NCBI GenBank assembly: GCA_904397895.1 | Contig: CAJFOZ010000069.1 | Location: forward strand, 1 to 62,115 | Origin: an uncultured Clostridia bacterium | GTDB taxonomy: Bacteria > Bacillota > Clostridia > Oscillospirales > Acutalibacteraceae | Reading direction: 5' to 3' | DNA length: 62,115 bases | Shown here: in pieces, positions 45,185-54,478 of the stretch | Layout of the letters: each line of letters starts with the position of its first letter | Numbering within the stretch: position 1 is the first letter of the stretch | Notes under the pieces: model-generated | The model's database searches: none | The model's input: the letters and a program-made list of their open reading frames with translations, nothing else | What the model was told of the DNA's origin: nothing | Translations under genes and position numbers: made by a program

Positions 45185-46048
45185 TCAACCGCCGTTGTTA
45201 AAACCTTTGCCGATGATTTCGCTGGTGTTGGAGATGAGGATGAAGGCCCCTGGTTCCACATGCTTGATAAACTGACGCAGCTGAACAGCCTGATACCGTT
45301 TCATCGCGGTAAAAACGATGTACTTCTGATCGTGAGAAAAGGCGCCTTTTGCCTCGCAGATGGTAGCGCTGCGGCGAAGCTTTTCCACAATATATCCGCA
45401 AATAGGTTCGGGATTGGAACACACTACATTAAAGTACTTACACATGTTGATGTTTTCAATGACGCTGTCCACCACCAGCGATTTGGCGAACAAACCCAGC
45501 AGAGAGAACAGAACAGTCTTGATGTCAAACAGCAAAAAGGCCGACAGTGTGATGAGCAGGTCACTGAGCAGCAGGGCACGGCCGATATCCACACTGGTAT
45601 ACTTTTTGAGGATCATCGCCACAATGTCAGTGCCGCCGCTGGAGGCTCCGATGTTAAAGAGGAGGGCTGAACCAAAGGCCGGCAGCAAAACGGCGAATAC
45701 CAATTCCAGCATAGGGTCATCGGTCAAGGGCTTGTCCATGGGACACAGCACTTCCAATGCGGAAAGGGAAAAGGAAAGCAGCATACTGGCATAGACCGTC
45801 ATAATACCAAAATTTTTCCCCAAGAAAATAAAACCCACCACGAGCAACAATACATTGAGAATAAAATTGGCTGTACTGGGGCTGAGGATGGGAAGCACTC
45901 TGCCGATCACCACTGATAAACCGGTAACGCCACCAAAGGTAAAGTTATTGGGAAATTTAAAGAAGTAGGTCCCGACCGCTAAAATTAGGGTGCTGATTGT
46001 GATGAGAAAATACTGTTTTACAATGGATTTCGCGTTTTGATTTTTCAT
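45185..46048 (-). CDS. YitT family membrane protein (second copy)
   Basis: A 287-residue YitT/DUF161 membrane protein with about five helices (FKFPNNFTFGGVTGLSVVIG and NIGASSGGTDIVAMILKKYT are the family glycine-rich loops) and a C-terminal DUF2179 domain (CEAKGAFSHDQKYIVFTAMK). It diverges clearly from the copy at 37639-38538, so it is a paralogue rather than a recent duplicate. Function unknown. Confidence 0.88.
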   Translation of the reverse strand: MKNQNAKSIVKQYFLITISTLILAVGTYFFKFPNNFTFGGVTGLSVVIGRVLPILSPSTANFILNVLLLVVGFIFLGKNFGIMTVYASMLLSFSLSALEVLCPMDKPLTDDPMLELVFAVLLPAFGSALLFNIGASSGGTDIVAMILKKYTSVDIGRALLLSDLLITLSAFLLFDIKTVLFSLLGLFAKSLVVDSVIENINMCKYFNVVCSNPEPICGYIVEKLRRSATICEAKGAFSHDQKYIVFTAMKRYQAVQLRQFIKHVEPGAFILISNTSEIIGKGFNNGG

Positions 46049-46193
46049 AAATAAACCCCTCCTTTTCCCCTATCCATTTCAAAGAGAATATCTAGGTTCA
46101 GTATAGCATCCCCTCTCTTTTATGAAAAGGACTTTTTAGTGACTATCCACACCTTTGTGGAAAAATACAAGGGATGACAGCCACTTTCAATAT

Positions 46194-46224
46194 AAAAAAC
46201 GGTTGTCTCTTAGGAGACAACCGT
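46194..46224 (-). terminator. Terminator after the DUF6440 gene
   Basis: 11-bp stem ACGGTTGTCTC / GAGACAACCGT, then TTTTTTAT on the minus strand. Confidence 0.88.
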
Positions 46225-46250
46225 CCTGTAGGCCCAATAAGGTCTTTAAT

Positions 46251-46418
46251 TTACTTGTCCTCCACTAAGGTGACGATGGGTTTTCCGTCCGCATCCAGCA
46301 ACGGGGTGATCCCCGTACTGGCCATCAAATAATTGACCCCAGTCTGCCGGTCCACTAAGACAGAAAAATTGAACCCTTGGGAATAGGATATTTCAAATCG
46401 CTTTTGTTTTTCAGACAT
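46251..46418 (-). CDS. Small DUF6440-like protein
   Basis: A 55-residue protein: MSEKQKRFEISYSQGFNFSV, then LVDRQTGVNYLMAST and TPLLDADGKPIVT. The pattern of a VDRxTGVxYL strand followed by LLDxDGKP is what I know as DUF6440. GGAGGAATT precedes ATG 46418 at ideal spacing and a terminator follows, so it is a real, separately transcribed gene. Function unknown. Confidence 0.8.
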   Translation of the reverse strand: MSEKQKRFEISYSQGFNFSVLVDRQTGVNYLMASTGITPLLDADGKPIVTLVEDK

Positions 46419-46529
46419 TTAAAATTCCTCCTGTCCTATTGTTTGGGGATTTTGCCCCCTTTCCCAAAAGCATAACCGCAAAAACATCTGTTTCTGGGAC
46501 TGATCCACACAAACAGAACGTTTTTTTGA

Positions 46530-47702
46530 TTATTCTGAAAGGCGCAGTACTGCTCCGGCCCTCACTACATTGGGATCCCGGATGCCGTTGATGGCAGCGA
46601 GATAATTTGCCTTGTCAGGCGTTCCAAAATACTGGATAGAGATAGAGGTCAACGTCTCTCCCGGCTGGACAACGTGATGGTCCGGAAGCGCAGATTGTGC
46701 CGTGCTAGACGACTCCATCAGCTGCCTCTCCAACATCTCTACCTGATCGGAAAGCTCACGAATCAGCTGTTCTTGTTGCCCGGTCTTTCCCTCGAGATCG
46801 GATAGCTGTTGTTTTAACCGGTCGATTTGATCGTCCACCGTATCATCCTGTTGGGTCTTGTCCTCCAAATAGGCGATCCGGTTTTCCAGATCGGCTTGCT
46901 GTGCCCAAACCGGCTGGGCCATGGTGGACTGCCGGATGCCCAAAAAGGCCCCTGTACCCAATATAGTCACAAACATGATGGCCACCAGCGCTGTAAGAAC
47001 TCGAACCCTTTTTCCGTAAGAGCGGACTTCATCCACCAATTCTTTTGGGATCGACGGGGACAACCGTTGGTCAAGCCGACAGGATGGCGACATTTCCGGA
47101 GAAGAAGTGTTCCCTTCTCCATTTGTCTCCGGGGAAAGAGAGCCTTGATCCTTTTCCAAAGAGACCCGGCCGGGCGTTTGTACAGCGTCAGAAGGAGGCA
47201 TCTCTTCCTCCTGTTTCTTAACCAAATAATAGCCCGGGGCAGGCTTCAGCTCGGTCCCCTTCCACTGGTAAAAACGGCATTGCCAGCTGCTTGAATCCAC
47301 AACTAAAACGGTCTGCCATGCCTCGCTAAAATGCCCTTGGGCGATGGCATAAAGATCTGGCGGGATTTCACAACCTTTTTCCTTCTGAACAATACAAAGT
47401 CCAACGCAATCCAGCCTGGGATATTTATCTTTTTTCTGTTGTTTAATATGTCTCCAAGTCTTGCCGGAAAACACCAGATGCCCCATCTTTTTTTCGGCTT
47501 TTTTGACACGGCAAGCCCCGCTGATAATAACGCCGTCTTCCCGCCCATAAGCGCCGTAGAGGATGACACAAAAACGGCTGTGTTCGGTGGCCCATCGCAT
47601 GATTTTTTTTAGTGTCTTTTCCTGGAAGTAGAGAAGTGGACCGGCATCTTGCGCTCTGCCAAAGCTTTGAGCAATCATCCCTTTTGGAACAATTCCCGCC
47701 AT
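46530..47702 (-). CDS. Membrane protein with degenerate JAMM/MPN-like domain, coiled coil and LysM
   Basis: A 390-residue bitopic protein. Residues about 15-165 resemble a JAB1/MPN domain (SRFCVILYGAYGREDGVIIS, RLDCVGLCIVQKEKG, AWQTVLVVDSSSWQCRFYQW), but the HxH zinc motif is replaced by CIVQ, so no protease activity is expected. A Ser/Pro-rich segment, one transmembrane helix (about 225-248) and a coiled coil (about 260-330) follow. The C terminus is a LysM domain (HVVQPGETLTSISIQYFG). ATG 47702 follows GGGGGGAG. It may link a cytosolic partner to peptidoglycan. Confidence 0.7.
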   Translation of the reverse strand: MAGIVPKGMIAQSFGRAQDAGPLLYFQEKTLKKIMRWATEHSRFCVILYGAYGREDGVIISGACRVKKAEKKMGHLVFSGKTWRHIKQQKKDKYPRLDCVGLCIVQKEKGCEIPPDLYAIAQGHFSEAWQTVLVVDSSSWQCRFYQWKGTELKPAPGYYLVKKQEEEMPPSDAVQTPGRVSLEKDQGSLSPETNGEGNTSSPEMSPSCRLDQRLSPSIPKELVDEVRSYGKRVRVLTALVAIMFVTILGTGAFLGIRQSTMAQPVWAQQADLENRIAYLEDKTQQDDTVDDQIDRLKQQLSDLEGKTGQQEQLIRELSDQVEMLERQLMESSSTAQSALPDHHVVQPGETLTSISIQYFGTPDKANYLAAINGIRDPNVVRAGAVLRLSE

Positions 47703-47859
47703 CTTCTCCCCCCTCTCTCCATCTCTTTTTATCATTATAAACGCACCCATTTGGTTTTACAACCGCTTTCGATTTTGCCTTTTGTAATTATTTGTGTCTA
47801 TAAACTTGTTATTTTTATGTTATAATAAGATTTGTAGCGACAATAAAAGAGGTGTTTTG

Positions 47860-48603
47860 ATGGCACGTTCTGCCGACAAATTAAAAAATATGGCCATTAT
47901 AGGAGTATTTGCCGCTCTGTGTTATCTGGCCCTGCTGCCCATATTCCGTATCCCCATCCCTGCCCCGGTCGGGGACCCGTTCCTGCATGTGGGCAATCTG
48001 TTGGTCATTTTATGCGCATTGCTGTACGGAGGAGTCGGCGGCGGACTGGCCGGGTCCATCGGTATGGGACTCTCGGACATGACTACCGGATACTTGTACA
48101 CATCCCCCAAAACCATCGTATTAAAATTTTTCATTGGCCTTATTGCGGGAGCTAGTTTCCGGGCTTTGTCCAAACGGAAGACAAAACCAGTGGCCGGCCT
48201 TCTCATTTTTGCAGGCGCCAGTGTACTTTTGTCTATTTTTCTGTTTGTTTTTATGTCAACTCCTTCGGCGCAAAGTGCCTTCATCCCGGCCCTTCGGGTT
48301 GGACTCCTAATCTTCGCAGGCTTTTTAGTATTGCTGGCGGCCCTGTCACGCAAGCTCAGCACTGCCACTTTCAGCGTAGTAATAGCTTCCGGACTGGCTG
48401 TTCTCTTTAATCTCATTGGTGAATTTGCCTTTGGCACTGCTTATAAAATGCTGGAGGGCAGCGCCTTTGTACCAGCCCTTATTAGTTCGGCAGCTAGTCT
48501 GCCCGCCACATTGTTAAACGGCATTGTCTGCATTTTAGGTGCTGCTTTGCTCTATTTCCCCTTGAAAAAAGCGCTGCAAGCAGCTCATTTATTGAACGCC
48601 TAA
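47860..48603 (+). CDS. ECF transporter substrate-binding (S) component
   Basis: A 247-residue membrane protein with six or so helices, typical of vitamin-binding S components: FAALCYLALLPIFRIPIPAP, then FLHVGNLLVILCALLYGGVG and SIGMGLSDMTTGYLYTSPKT. The last two segments resemble the pyrimidine/thiamine-precursor group, but the ligand cannot be named. No ECF ATPases or T component nearby, so it probably shares a common module. ATG at 47860 after AGAGGTG. TATAAT at 47821 is a plausible -10 without a good -35. Confidence 0.8.
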   Translation: MARSADKLKNMAIIGVFAALCYLALLPIFRIPIPAPVGDPFLHVGNLLVILCALLYGGVGGGLAGSIGMGLSDMTTGYLYTSPKTIVLKFFIGLIAGASFRALSKRKTKPVAGLLIFAGASVLLSIFLFVFMSTPSAQSAFIPALRVGLLIFAGFLVLLAALSRKLSTATFSVVIASGLAVLFNLIGEFAFGTAYKMLEGSAFVPALISSAASLPATLLNGIVCILGAALLYFPLKKALQAAHLLNA

Positions 48604-48637
48604 CCATATTTTATCATTCCCGTTAAGGAGGTCGACC

Positions 48638-49081
48638 ATGGCTTTTATCTGCACATCCACTGCTATCTTCCGCCTGCGTTCCAAACCACAGGCCGTGTGG
48701 GACGTCGTGACCGACAACACCCGTACCAGTTGGCGCTCAGATCTGAACAAGGTCATCTGCGATGACGACAATCATTGGAAGGAAATCACCAATGGCGGTT
48801 ACTGCACTCATTTTACCCTTTTGGAAAAGATCCCTTTAAAGCGGTATACTTTTATTCTTCAAAACGCCCGCATGTTAGGACGGTGGACAGGCACCTTCCG
48901 TGCCCTTTCCGATGGCGGCACCGAAGCCACTTTTGTAGAAGAAGTGGAGTTCGGCAGCCTGTTATTTTACCTTGTCTGCCGGCTCAGCCGCTACTTAAAA
49001 CGTATGCAACGTCGGTACGTCGCCGATCTCAAACGGGCGCTTCAGGAAGAGGATGCTACAAAACCCGCCCTAGCCCCCTAA
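48638..49081 (+). CDS. SRPBCC (START-like) family protein
   Basis: A 147-residue helix-grip protein. FRLRSKPQAVWDVVTDNTRT at the start, then beta strands TEATFVEEVEFGSLLFYLVC, and a final long helix YLKRMQRRYVADLKRALQEE, as in polyketide-cyclase/Bet v1 folds that bind hydrophobic ligands. AAGGAGGTCGACC precedes the ATG. Follows the ECF gene by 34 bases and is probably co-transcribed. Confidence 0.8.
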   Translation: MAFICTSTAIFRLRSKPQAVWDVVTDNTRTSWRSDLNKVICDDDNHWKEITNGGYCTHFTLLEKIPLKRYTFILQNARMLGRWTGTFRALSDGGTEATFVEEVEFGSLLFYLVCRLSRYLKRMQRRYVADLKRALQEEDATKPALAP

Positions 49082-49104
49082 ATTTCATAAAACATAAAAA
49101 CGCC

Positions 49105-49135
49105 AAAGGCCGCCCTCCTAGGACGGCCTTTTTTG
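49105..49135 (+). terminator. Terminator after the SRPBCC gene
   Basis: AAGGCCG-C-CC / GG-A-CGGCCTT stem, followed by TTTTTTG. Confidence 0.85.
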
Positions 49136-49156
49136 ATGTATAGCTTTTTATCTCAT

Positions 49157-49840
49157 TTATTTTACCATCGACTGCTGTACAGGCTCCTCCCGTTGTTGTG
49201 GGACGGCATAGCTATCTTGCAAAAATGTGACATTGTGGAGTTCATGGGCGCTGTCCAAAAAGGATTCCCGGTTGGCGCGGATGTAATCCCCACACCATTC
49301 CGCAATGGAAAGCGATGCGCGCAAATCGTCCAGCTGGCGGTTCAGCTTGGAGAATTGGTGGTATAGCTCATCACCCACCGGCCCATTTTCGTAAAGGGCA
49401 TTGGCTTGACGGAGAATCTGGGCATATTGTGTCAACCCCACCGTCTCAAAGCAAACAGGCGCCGTGTTGGAATAGATGCTGCTTTCGTGGGAATAAAAAG
49501 CCCGCAAACCTCCGGTTGCAATCTCCCGTTCCACCACCGAGATGACATAAATAGTCCCTTGTTGCTCGGTCAATTGGGCAATGGCGCGTTGTTTATCATC
49601 GGCCCGTTCCAAATTGGCGCGGATGTTGGCAGTAGCCGCTTCGTACAACTGAGCATGAGGCGTGCTGTCAAACAATTCCTCCGTCATGTGGCAATATTGA
49701 TTCTCCGGCTTAGAGCTGCTCTCTTGCCGACATTTCTTCCGTTTTTTCTCCTTTTGTCCCATAAAAAGGCAAACTGCTGCCGCCGACGACACAGCTGCCG
49801 CCGCAAGTATCCATCCTGATAAACCCCTTTTTCCTGCCAT
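49157..49840 (-). CDS. Membrane-anchored DUF4375/DMP19-like protein
   Basis: A 227-residue protein with one N-terminal transmembrane helix (about 9-27), a Lys-rich stop (KEKKRKK), and a helical domain whose core (IYVISVVEREIATGGLRAFY, then ETVGLTQYAQILRQANALYE) follows DUF4375. The soluble Neisseria member DMP19 mimics DNA; this anchored form may do something else. ATG 49840 after AAAGGAGGAC. Single gene; role unknown. Confidence 0.65.
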   Translation of the reverse strand: MAGKRGLSGWILAAAAVSSAAAVCLFMGQKEKKRKKCRQESSSKPENQYCHMTEELFDSTPHAQLYEAATANIRANLERADDKQRAIAQLTEQQGTIYVISVVEREIATGGLRAFYSHESSIYSNTAPVCFETVGLTQYAQILRQANALYENGPVGDELYHQFSKLNRQLDDLRASLSIAEWCGDYIRANRESFLDSAHELHNVTFLQDSYAVPQQREEPVQQSMVK

Positions 49841-49927
49841 GGGAAATGTCCTCCTTTGTATCTGGTTCCATCTGCCTAGTTGAGCCCTTAAGCGGGCGGA
49901 ATATAACACAACTGTACTTGGAATCTG

Positions 49928-50782
49928 TCAAAAAGATGATCCTTCATCCCGGCTTTTTCCATCCAACACAGCTTTGTAAATGGCACTTTTTTTGTATCCC
50001 GATTCAGACGCCGCTTGTTTTGCCGCCGCTGTAGGGGACATACCTCCCTCCATCAGCTTTCGCGCAAGTTCCACAGCTTCTTCTAACGTCATGCCTTCCT
50101 CTTTCTCCGGCTTTGCCCCCTCGATCACCAGCACGAATTCACCCCGTGGGGCGTTTTCCGTAAAATAGGACAATGCATCGGATAAGGTGGTATGAAGGAT
50201 CTGCTCATGCATTTTGGTGATCTCCCGGGCAATGGATATTTTTCGATTCCCCAGGGCATCCAAAAAATCCTGTAAGGTGGACAGCAATTTATGAGGCGCC
50301 TCATAAAATACCATAGTGCGCGGCTCCTTTTGAATGGCCAGCAGATGTTCCCGACGGCTTTTGCGGGACATGCTTAAAAAACCTTCAAAGGTAAAGCGTC
50401 CGGTTGGCAAACCGGACAGTGCCAAAGCCGTCGCCATAGCCGTAGGTCCCGGCACCGCCGTCACTACAATGCCCTTTTGCCCGCACAGTGCCACCAAATC
50501 CTCCCCAGGGTCGGAGATGGCCGGCATACCTGCATCGGTTACCAAACAACAATTTTCCCCTTCCAAAATGCGGGCGCAGATCAATTCGCCCCGTTCCCGG
50601 CGGTTGTGTTCAAAGTAACTGACCATGGGCTTTTGAATGCCAAAATGATTGAGCAGTTTTAAGGTCACTCTTGTATCCTCTGCGGCGATGAAGTCACACT
50701 GTGCCAGTGCCTCCACCGCCCTCGGGGAGAAATCCCCCAAGTTCCCGATGGGTGTTCCCACCAGCGTCAACGTCCCTGCCAT
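49928..50782 (-). CDS. rsmI: 16S rRNA C1402 ribose 2'-O-methyltransferase
   Basis: SAM-dependent methyltransferase of the tetrapyrrole methylase fold acting on 30S subunits. Signatures: LVGTPIGNLGDFSPRAVEAL, AAEDTRVTLKLL, VTDAGMPAISDPGEDLV and AVPGPTAMATALALSGLP. The C-terminal helix-turn-helix-like domain (TAAAKQAASESGYKKSAIYK) is present, giving 284 residues. Overlaps trmN6 by 16 bases. Confidence 0.95.
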   Translation of the reverse strand: MAGTLTLVGTPIGNLGDFSPRAVEALAQCDFIAAEDTRVTLKLLNHFGIQKPMVSYFEHNRRERGELICARILEGENCCLVTDAGMPAISDPGEDLVALCGQKGIVVTAVPGPTAMATALALSGLPTGRFTFEGFLSMSRKSRREHLLAIQKEPRTMVFYEAPHKLLSTLQDFLDALGNRKISIAREITKMHEQILHTTLSDALSYFTENAPRGEFVLVIEGAKPEKEEGMTLEEAVELARKLMEGGMSPTAAAKQAASESGYKKSAIYKAVLDGKSRDEGSSF

Positions 50783-51501
50783 TGGCTTTCCCCCTGTTCC
50801 TCATACATCCTGCGATACTCTTCGCTAAATCCGCCGTCCGATTGGGTCAATACCAACGGCGGTTCTATGACCATCCCCGGCCGGCACCTTTTACGCCCTT
50901 CCAGTAACACAAGGACAGGCGCCCTATCGGCCCGCTGATGTACCATACGCATCCGTTTTGGCTCCAGGGAGGCCTCCCGCATGGCCACTATACAGTCGCA
51001 TAAACGCTCCGGCCGATGCACCATACAAAACCGTCCCTTGTCCTTTAGGATCCTGGCAGCACATTGAACTACATCGTCCAGCGTAGCGGTATGTTCAAAT
51101 CGGGCGGCGGTACGTCCCGCGTCCGCACTGGCCGTCCCCTCCTTAAAATAGGGAGGGTTGCACGCAACTAGGTCATATATCTGTCCGGGATAATACCGGC
51201 GCAAATCCGTACAGATGGGTCGTACCCTGTGGCCCAATCGGTTGACGTCCACCGACCGGGTCATGAGTTTCACCCCATCCTCCTGCATTTCCACGCCGTC
51301 TATGCGAACCGGGCCATTTCCCAACGCCCACAAAAACGGGATAATCCCACAGCCTGACCCCAGATCACAAGCTACATCCTGAAGTTTTGGTGCGGCAAAC
51401 CGGGCGAGTATCACAGCATCCATTCCAAAGGTATGCCGTTTTGAGACAAATAAGCCGATGCCCTTTCTCAAGGGTTCCCATCGCTCCATCGGTTTTTCCA
51501 T
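50767..51501 (-). CDS. tRNA1(Val) A37 N6-methyltransferase-like protein
   Basis: A 244-residue Rossmann methyltransferase of the YfiC/TrmN6 group: SAM loop CDLGSGCGIIPFLWALG near 47, DGVEMQEDG near 70, catalytic NPPY in DLVACNPPYFKEG near 115. ATG 51501 after GGTGAGG. Coupled to rsmI, as in many Firmicutes. The base target is by family. Confidence 0.9.
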   Translation of the reverse strand: MEKPMERWEPLRKGIGLFVSKRHTFGMDAVILARFAAPKLQDVACDLGSGCGIIPFLWALGNGPVRIDGVEMQEDGVKLMTRSVDVNRLGHRVRPICTDLRRYYPGQIYDLVACNPPYFKEGTASADAGRTAARFEHTATLDDVVQCAARILKDKGRFCMVHRPERLCDCIVAMREASLEPKRMRMVHQRADRAPVLVLLEGRKRCRPGMVIEPPLVLTQSDGGFSEEYRRMYEEQGESQWQGR

Positions 51502-51609
51502 AACCTCACCACCAGTATACCAGATTCTGGGAAATAATCAAGGCCTAGAAAGGAAATAATTGTAAAATAATCCTTTTAACCCCTAATTCTTGAAAAAATT
51601 CCTATTTAG

Positions 51610-51648
51610 GCAAAACAAAAGACGGAACGCACAGTGCATTCCGTCTTT
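51610..51648 (-). terminator. Terminator after the small ferredoxin gene
   Basis: AAAGACGGAACGCA / TGCATTCCGTCTTT with one mismatch and a 3-base loop; TTTTGTTTTG follows on the minus strand. Confidence 0.88.
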
Positions 51649-51665
51649 GTTGATGTCTTTGTAGC

Positions 51666-51950
<285 letters not shown>

Positions 51951-52005
51951 TCAGATGTTTTCCATCCGTTTTATTCAAAGCATTCCTGAATCCGAAATTG
52001 CAATT

Positions 52006-52034
52006 GGGCCGGTTGACAACCCGTCAACCGGCCC
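52006..52034. other. Strong hairpin downstream of guaB
   Basis: Perfect 12-bp stem GGGCCGGTTGAC / GTCAACCGGCCC with a 5-base loop, but no adjoining T run on either strand, so terminator or transcript-end stabiliser is uncertain. 51837-52005 shows no gene. Confidence 0.55.
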
Positions 52035-52064
52035 AAAACAAAAGGAATATGGATAACATCGGAA

Positions 52065-53573
52065 TTATTTCACCGGATTTGCGTTATTCTCCTTAAGGAT
52101 AACATCATGGGCGCCGCCCTCCACAATGCTGGTAGCCGACACACGGGTGATCTTTGCATTCTGCTGGAGTTCGGGGATAGTCAATGCTCCACAGTTACAC
52201 ATAGTGGATTTTACCTTGCTGAGAGTCTGGGTTACATTGTCCTTCAAGCTGCCGGCATAAGGGACGTAGCTATCCACGCCCTCCTCAAAGGAAAGCTTAC
52301 TGTCGCCGCCCAAGTCGTAGCGCTGCCAGTTGCGGGCGCGGTTGGAACCTTCGCCCCAGTATTCCTTGACATAGTTGCCGTTGATGCTGAGGCGGTTGGT
52401 GGGGCTTTCATCGAACCGGGCAAAATAACGGCCCAACATGATAAAGTCAGCCCCCATGGCCAAAGCCAGGGTAATGTGATAATCGCACACAATACCGCCG
52501 TCGGAGCATACAGGGATGTAGATACCAGTAGCGGCAAAGTATTCATCGCGCGCCTTAGCCACTTCGATCAGAGCGGTAGCCTGGCCACGGCCGATGCCCT
52601 TCTGTTCGCGGGTAATGCAGATGGAACCGCCGCCGATGCCTACTTTAACGAAGTCAGCGCCTGCTTTGGCCAAAAAGAGGAAGCCCTCCCGGTCCACTAC
52701 ATTGCCGGCGCCCACCTTGACCGAATCGCCATAATGTTCACGGATCCAATCGATGGTCATCTTCTGCCACTCGGAGAACCCTTCCGACGAGTCGATGCAC
52801 AGTACATCGGCGCCTGCCTCCACCAAGGCCGGGACACGCTCAGCATAATCGCGGGTGTTGATGCCGGCGCCCACCACATACCGTTTGGAACCGTCCAGCA
52901 ATTCATTGGGATTTTCTTTATGGGAATCATAGTCCTTACGGAACACCATATAAACCAAATTTTGATCTTTGTCCACGATGGGGAGGGCATTCAATTTATT
53001 GTCCCAAATAATATTGTTGGCCTCTTTGAGGGTAACGCCTTCTTCAGCGTACACCAAAGAGGAGAAGGGGGTCATAAACTCCTGCACTTTGACGTCCAGC
53101 GGCATACGGCTGACGCGGTAATCACGGCTGGTCACAATGCCCAACAGCTTGCCGTTGGGGGAACCATCTTCCGTGACAGCCACAGTGGAGTGGCCGGTTT
53201 TTTTCTTAAGCTCTAAAATATCGGCCAGGGTCTGGTCCTGGCGAATGTTGGAATCGCTGGTGACAAAGCCCGCTTTGGTGCTCTTGACACGGGCAATCAT
53301 GGCCGCCTCGTCCTCAATGGACTGGGAGCCATAGATAAAGGAAATACCGCCTTCACGGGCCAAAGCAATGGCCATTTTCTCGCCGGAAACCGACTGCATA
53401 ATAGCCGACACCAGCGGGATATTCATGCTGATGGCCGGCTCTTCGCCTTTTTTGAACTTGACGACCGGTGTTTTCAAGCTGACGTTGGCAGGCATGCACT
53501 CCTTAGACGAATAACCCGGTACCAAAAGGTACTCGCTAAAGGTATGGGAAGGTTCCTCAAAGTAAAAAGCCAT
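52065..53573 (-). CDS. guaB: IMP dehydrogenase, Tritrichomonas-like type
   Basis: Oxidises IMP to XMP, the committed step of guanine nucleotide synthesis. 502 residues: TIM barrel with two CBS domains inserted (about 95-220), catalytic Cys loop [23 protein letters not shown]-binding [11 protein letters not shown], and the Arg-Tyr flap NWQRYDLGG. The loop reads [10 protein letters not shown] rather than the usual bacterial GPGSICTTR, and the whole protein resembles the enzyme of the protist Tritrichomonas foetus as I remember it. ATG 53573 after AAGGAG. Confidence 0.93.
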   Translation of the reverse strand: MAFYFEEPSHTFSEYLLVPGYSSKECMPANVSLKTPVVKFKKGEEPAISMNIPLVSAIMQSVSGEKMAIALAREGGISFIYGSQSIEDEAAMIARVKSTKAGFVTSDSNIRQDQTLADILELKKKTGHSTVAVTEDGSPNGKLLGIVTSRDYRVSRMPLDVKVQEFMTPFSSLVYAEEGVTLKEANNIIWDNKLNALPIVDKDQNLVYMVFRKDYDSHKENPNELLDGSKRYVVGAGINTRDYAERVPALVEAGADVLCIDSSEGFSEWQKMTIDWIREHYGDSVKVGAGNVVDREGFLFLAKAGADFVKVGIGGGSICITREQKGIGRGQATALIEVAKARDEYFAATGIYIPVCSDGGIVCDYHITLALAMGADFIMLGRYFARFDESPTNRLSINGNYVKEYWGEGSNRARNWQRYDLGGDSKLSFEEGVDSYVPYAGSLKDNVTQTLSKVKSTMCNCGALTIPELQQNAKITRVSATSIVEGGAHDVILKENNANPVK

Positions 53574-53630
53574 TTCATCTACTCCTTTTCCATAATCCGC
53601 AAACAAACCGTTTCCTTTGGTATTCTTTTT

Positions 53631-53659
53631 ATTTTAAGTTATTTCTGCGGTACAGTCAA
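53631..53659 (-). promoter_or_regulatory. Promoter of guaB
   Basis: TTGACT, 17-base spacer, TAAAAT on the minus strand. Confidence 0.75.
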
Positions 53660-53702
53660 TTCTTTTTCCCGAAATATAGATGAAATCCTCTCTTTTTCCC
53701 CT

Positions 53703-54125
53703 TTAACCTACAGTATCCCCTGTTTCCACTGTTAATTTCCACACAATGCCGAATCGATCCTTTACCATACATTGCAACCTACTGTCAAAAGTGGATTTGG
53801 GCTGAATGAGAACTTGTCCCCCATCTCTCATTTTGTCATAAACATGGTATAAATGGTCCTCGTTGTCGAACACCAAGACCATATGGATATTTCCAAGAAT
53901 CTGATCCTCTTGTCTAGCGTCGGACAAATAGATACGCTGATTGTCCATGCTGAGCCTTGCACACATGACTTGTTTCTTTTTTTCCTCCGTCATGGATAGG
54001 GATGCAACACCAGGGACATCTCCATAATAGAGAACCCCTTGGTTGTAAGCATGCAACATATTGGTATAAAATTCAACTGCTTCCGATGCATTGCCGTCCA
54101 GGATAAACTGTGGGAATAAACGCAT
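53703..54125 (-). CDS. VOC superfamily (PhnB-like) protein
   Basis: A 140-residue glyoxalase/bleomycin-resistance fold protein of the PhnB type: FPQFILDGNASEAVEFYTNM at the N terminus, a central NIHMVLVFDNEDHLYHVYDK and the closing VKDRFGIVWKLTV. Substrate unknown; metal ligands typical of enzymes are not obvious, so a binding role is possible. Own gene, AT-rich upstream region. Confidence 0.85.
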   Translation of the reverse strand: MRLFPQFILDGNASEAVEFYTNMLHAYNQGVLYYGDVPGVASLSMTEEKKKQVMCARLSMDNQRIYLSDARQEDQILGNIHMVLVFDNEDHLYHVYDKMRDGGQVLIQPKSTFDSRLQCMVKDRFGIVWKLTVETGDTVG

Positions 54126-54403
54126 AAAAGTATCCCTCCGTTCATAATATAGGAAAAATCACCATTTTCCATTTCCATTATGGACCCATTATAGTAAGAA
54201 AACACGCGAATTTTGTAAAAAACTTCGATAAAATAATATTTTCAGTCTATAATTTGTAATATATTACCATATTATGAATATATTGTATAATATGTATTCT
54301 TTTTTGAAATCGTTTTTCACTTCTTATCCATATTGTGTACTTTTTGTTGCATTTCTGTAGGAACATTCCCCCTATTACTTTCGTGATATTTTTTAATCAT
54401 TCA
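54126..54403. other. AT-rich intergenic gap
   Basis: No gene seen. Long A/T runs; TATAAT on the minus strand at 54190-54195 could serve the VOC gene. The remainder has no clear structure. Confidence 0.5.
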
Positions 54404-54404
54404 T

Positions 54405-54474
54405 AAAAAAACAATCCAAAAGCCGGGGCCATTGTGCCGTCTCGGAAGACAACATATGTCCAACTTTTGGATTG
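54405..54474 (-). terminator. Long-loop terminator after rqcH
   Basis: CAATCCAAAAG (54412-54422) pairs with CTTTTGGATTG (54464-54474) around a 41-base loop; T7 follows on the minus strand. Confidence 0.7.
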
Positions 54475-54478
54475 TCTC

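Noticed and set aside
52107..53216. 369-codon open frame antisense to guaB
   Set aside because: Lies wholly opposite a clearly real enzyme and has the low-complexity look of a complement frame.
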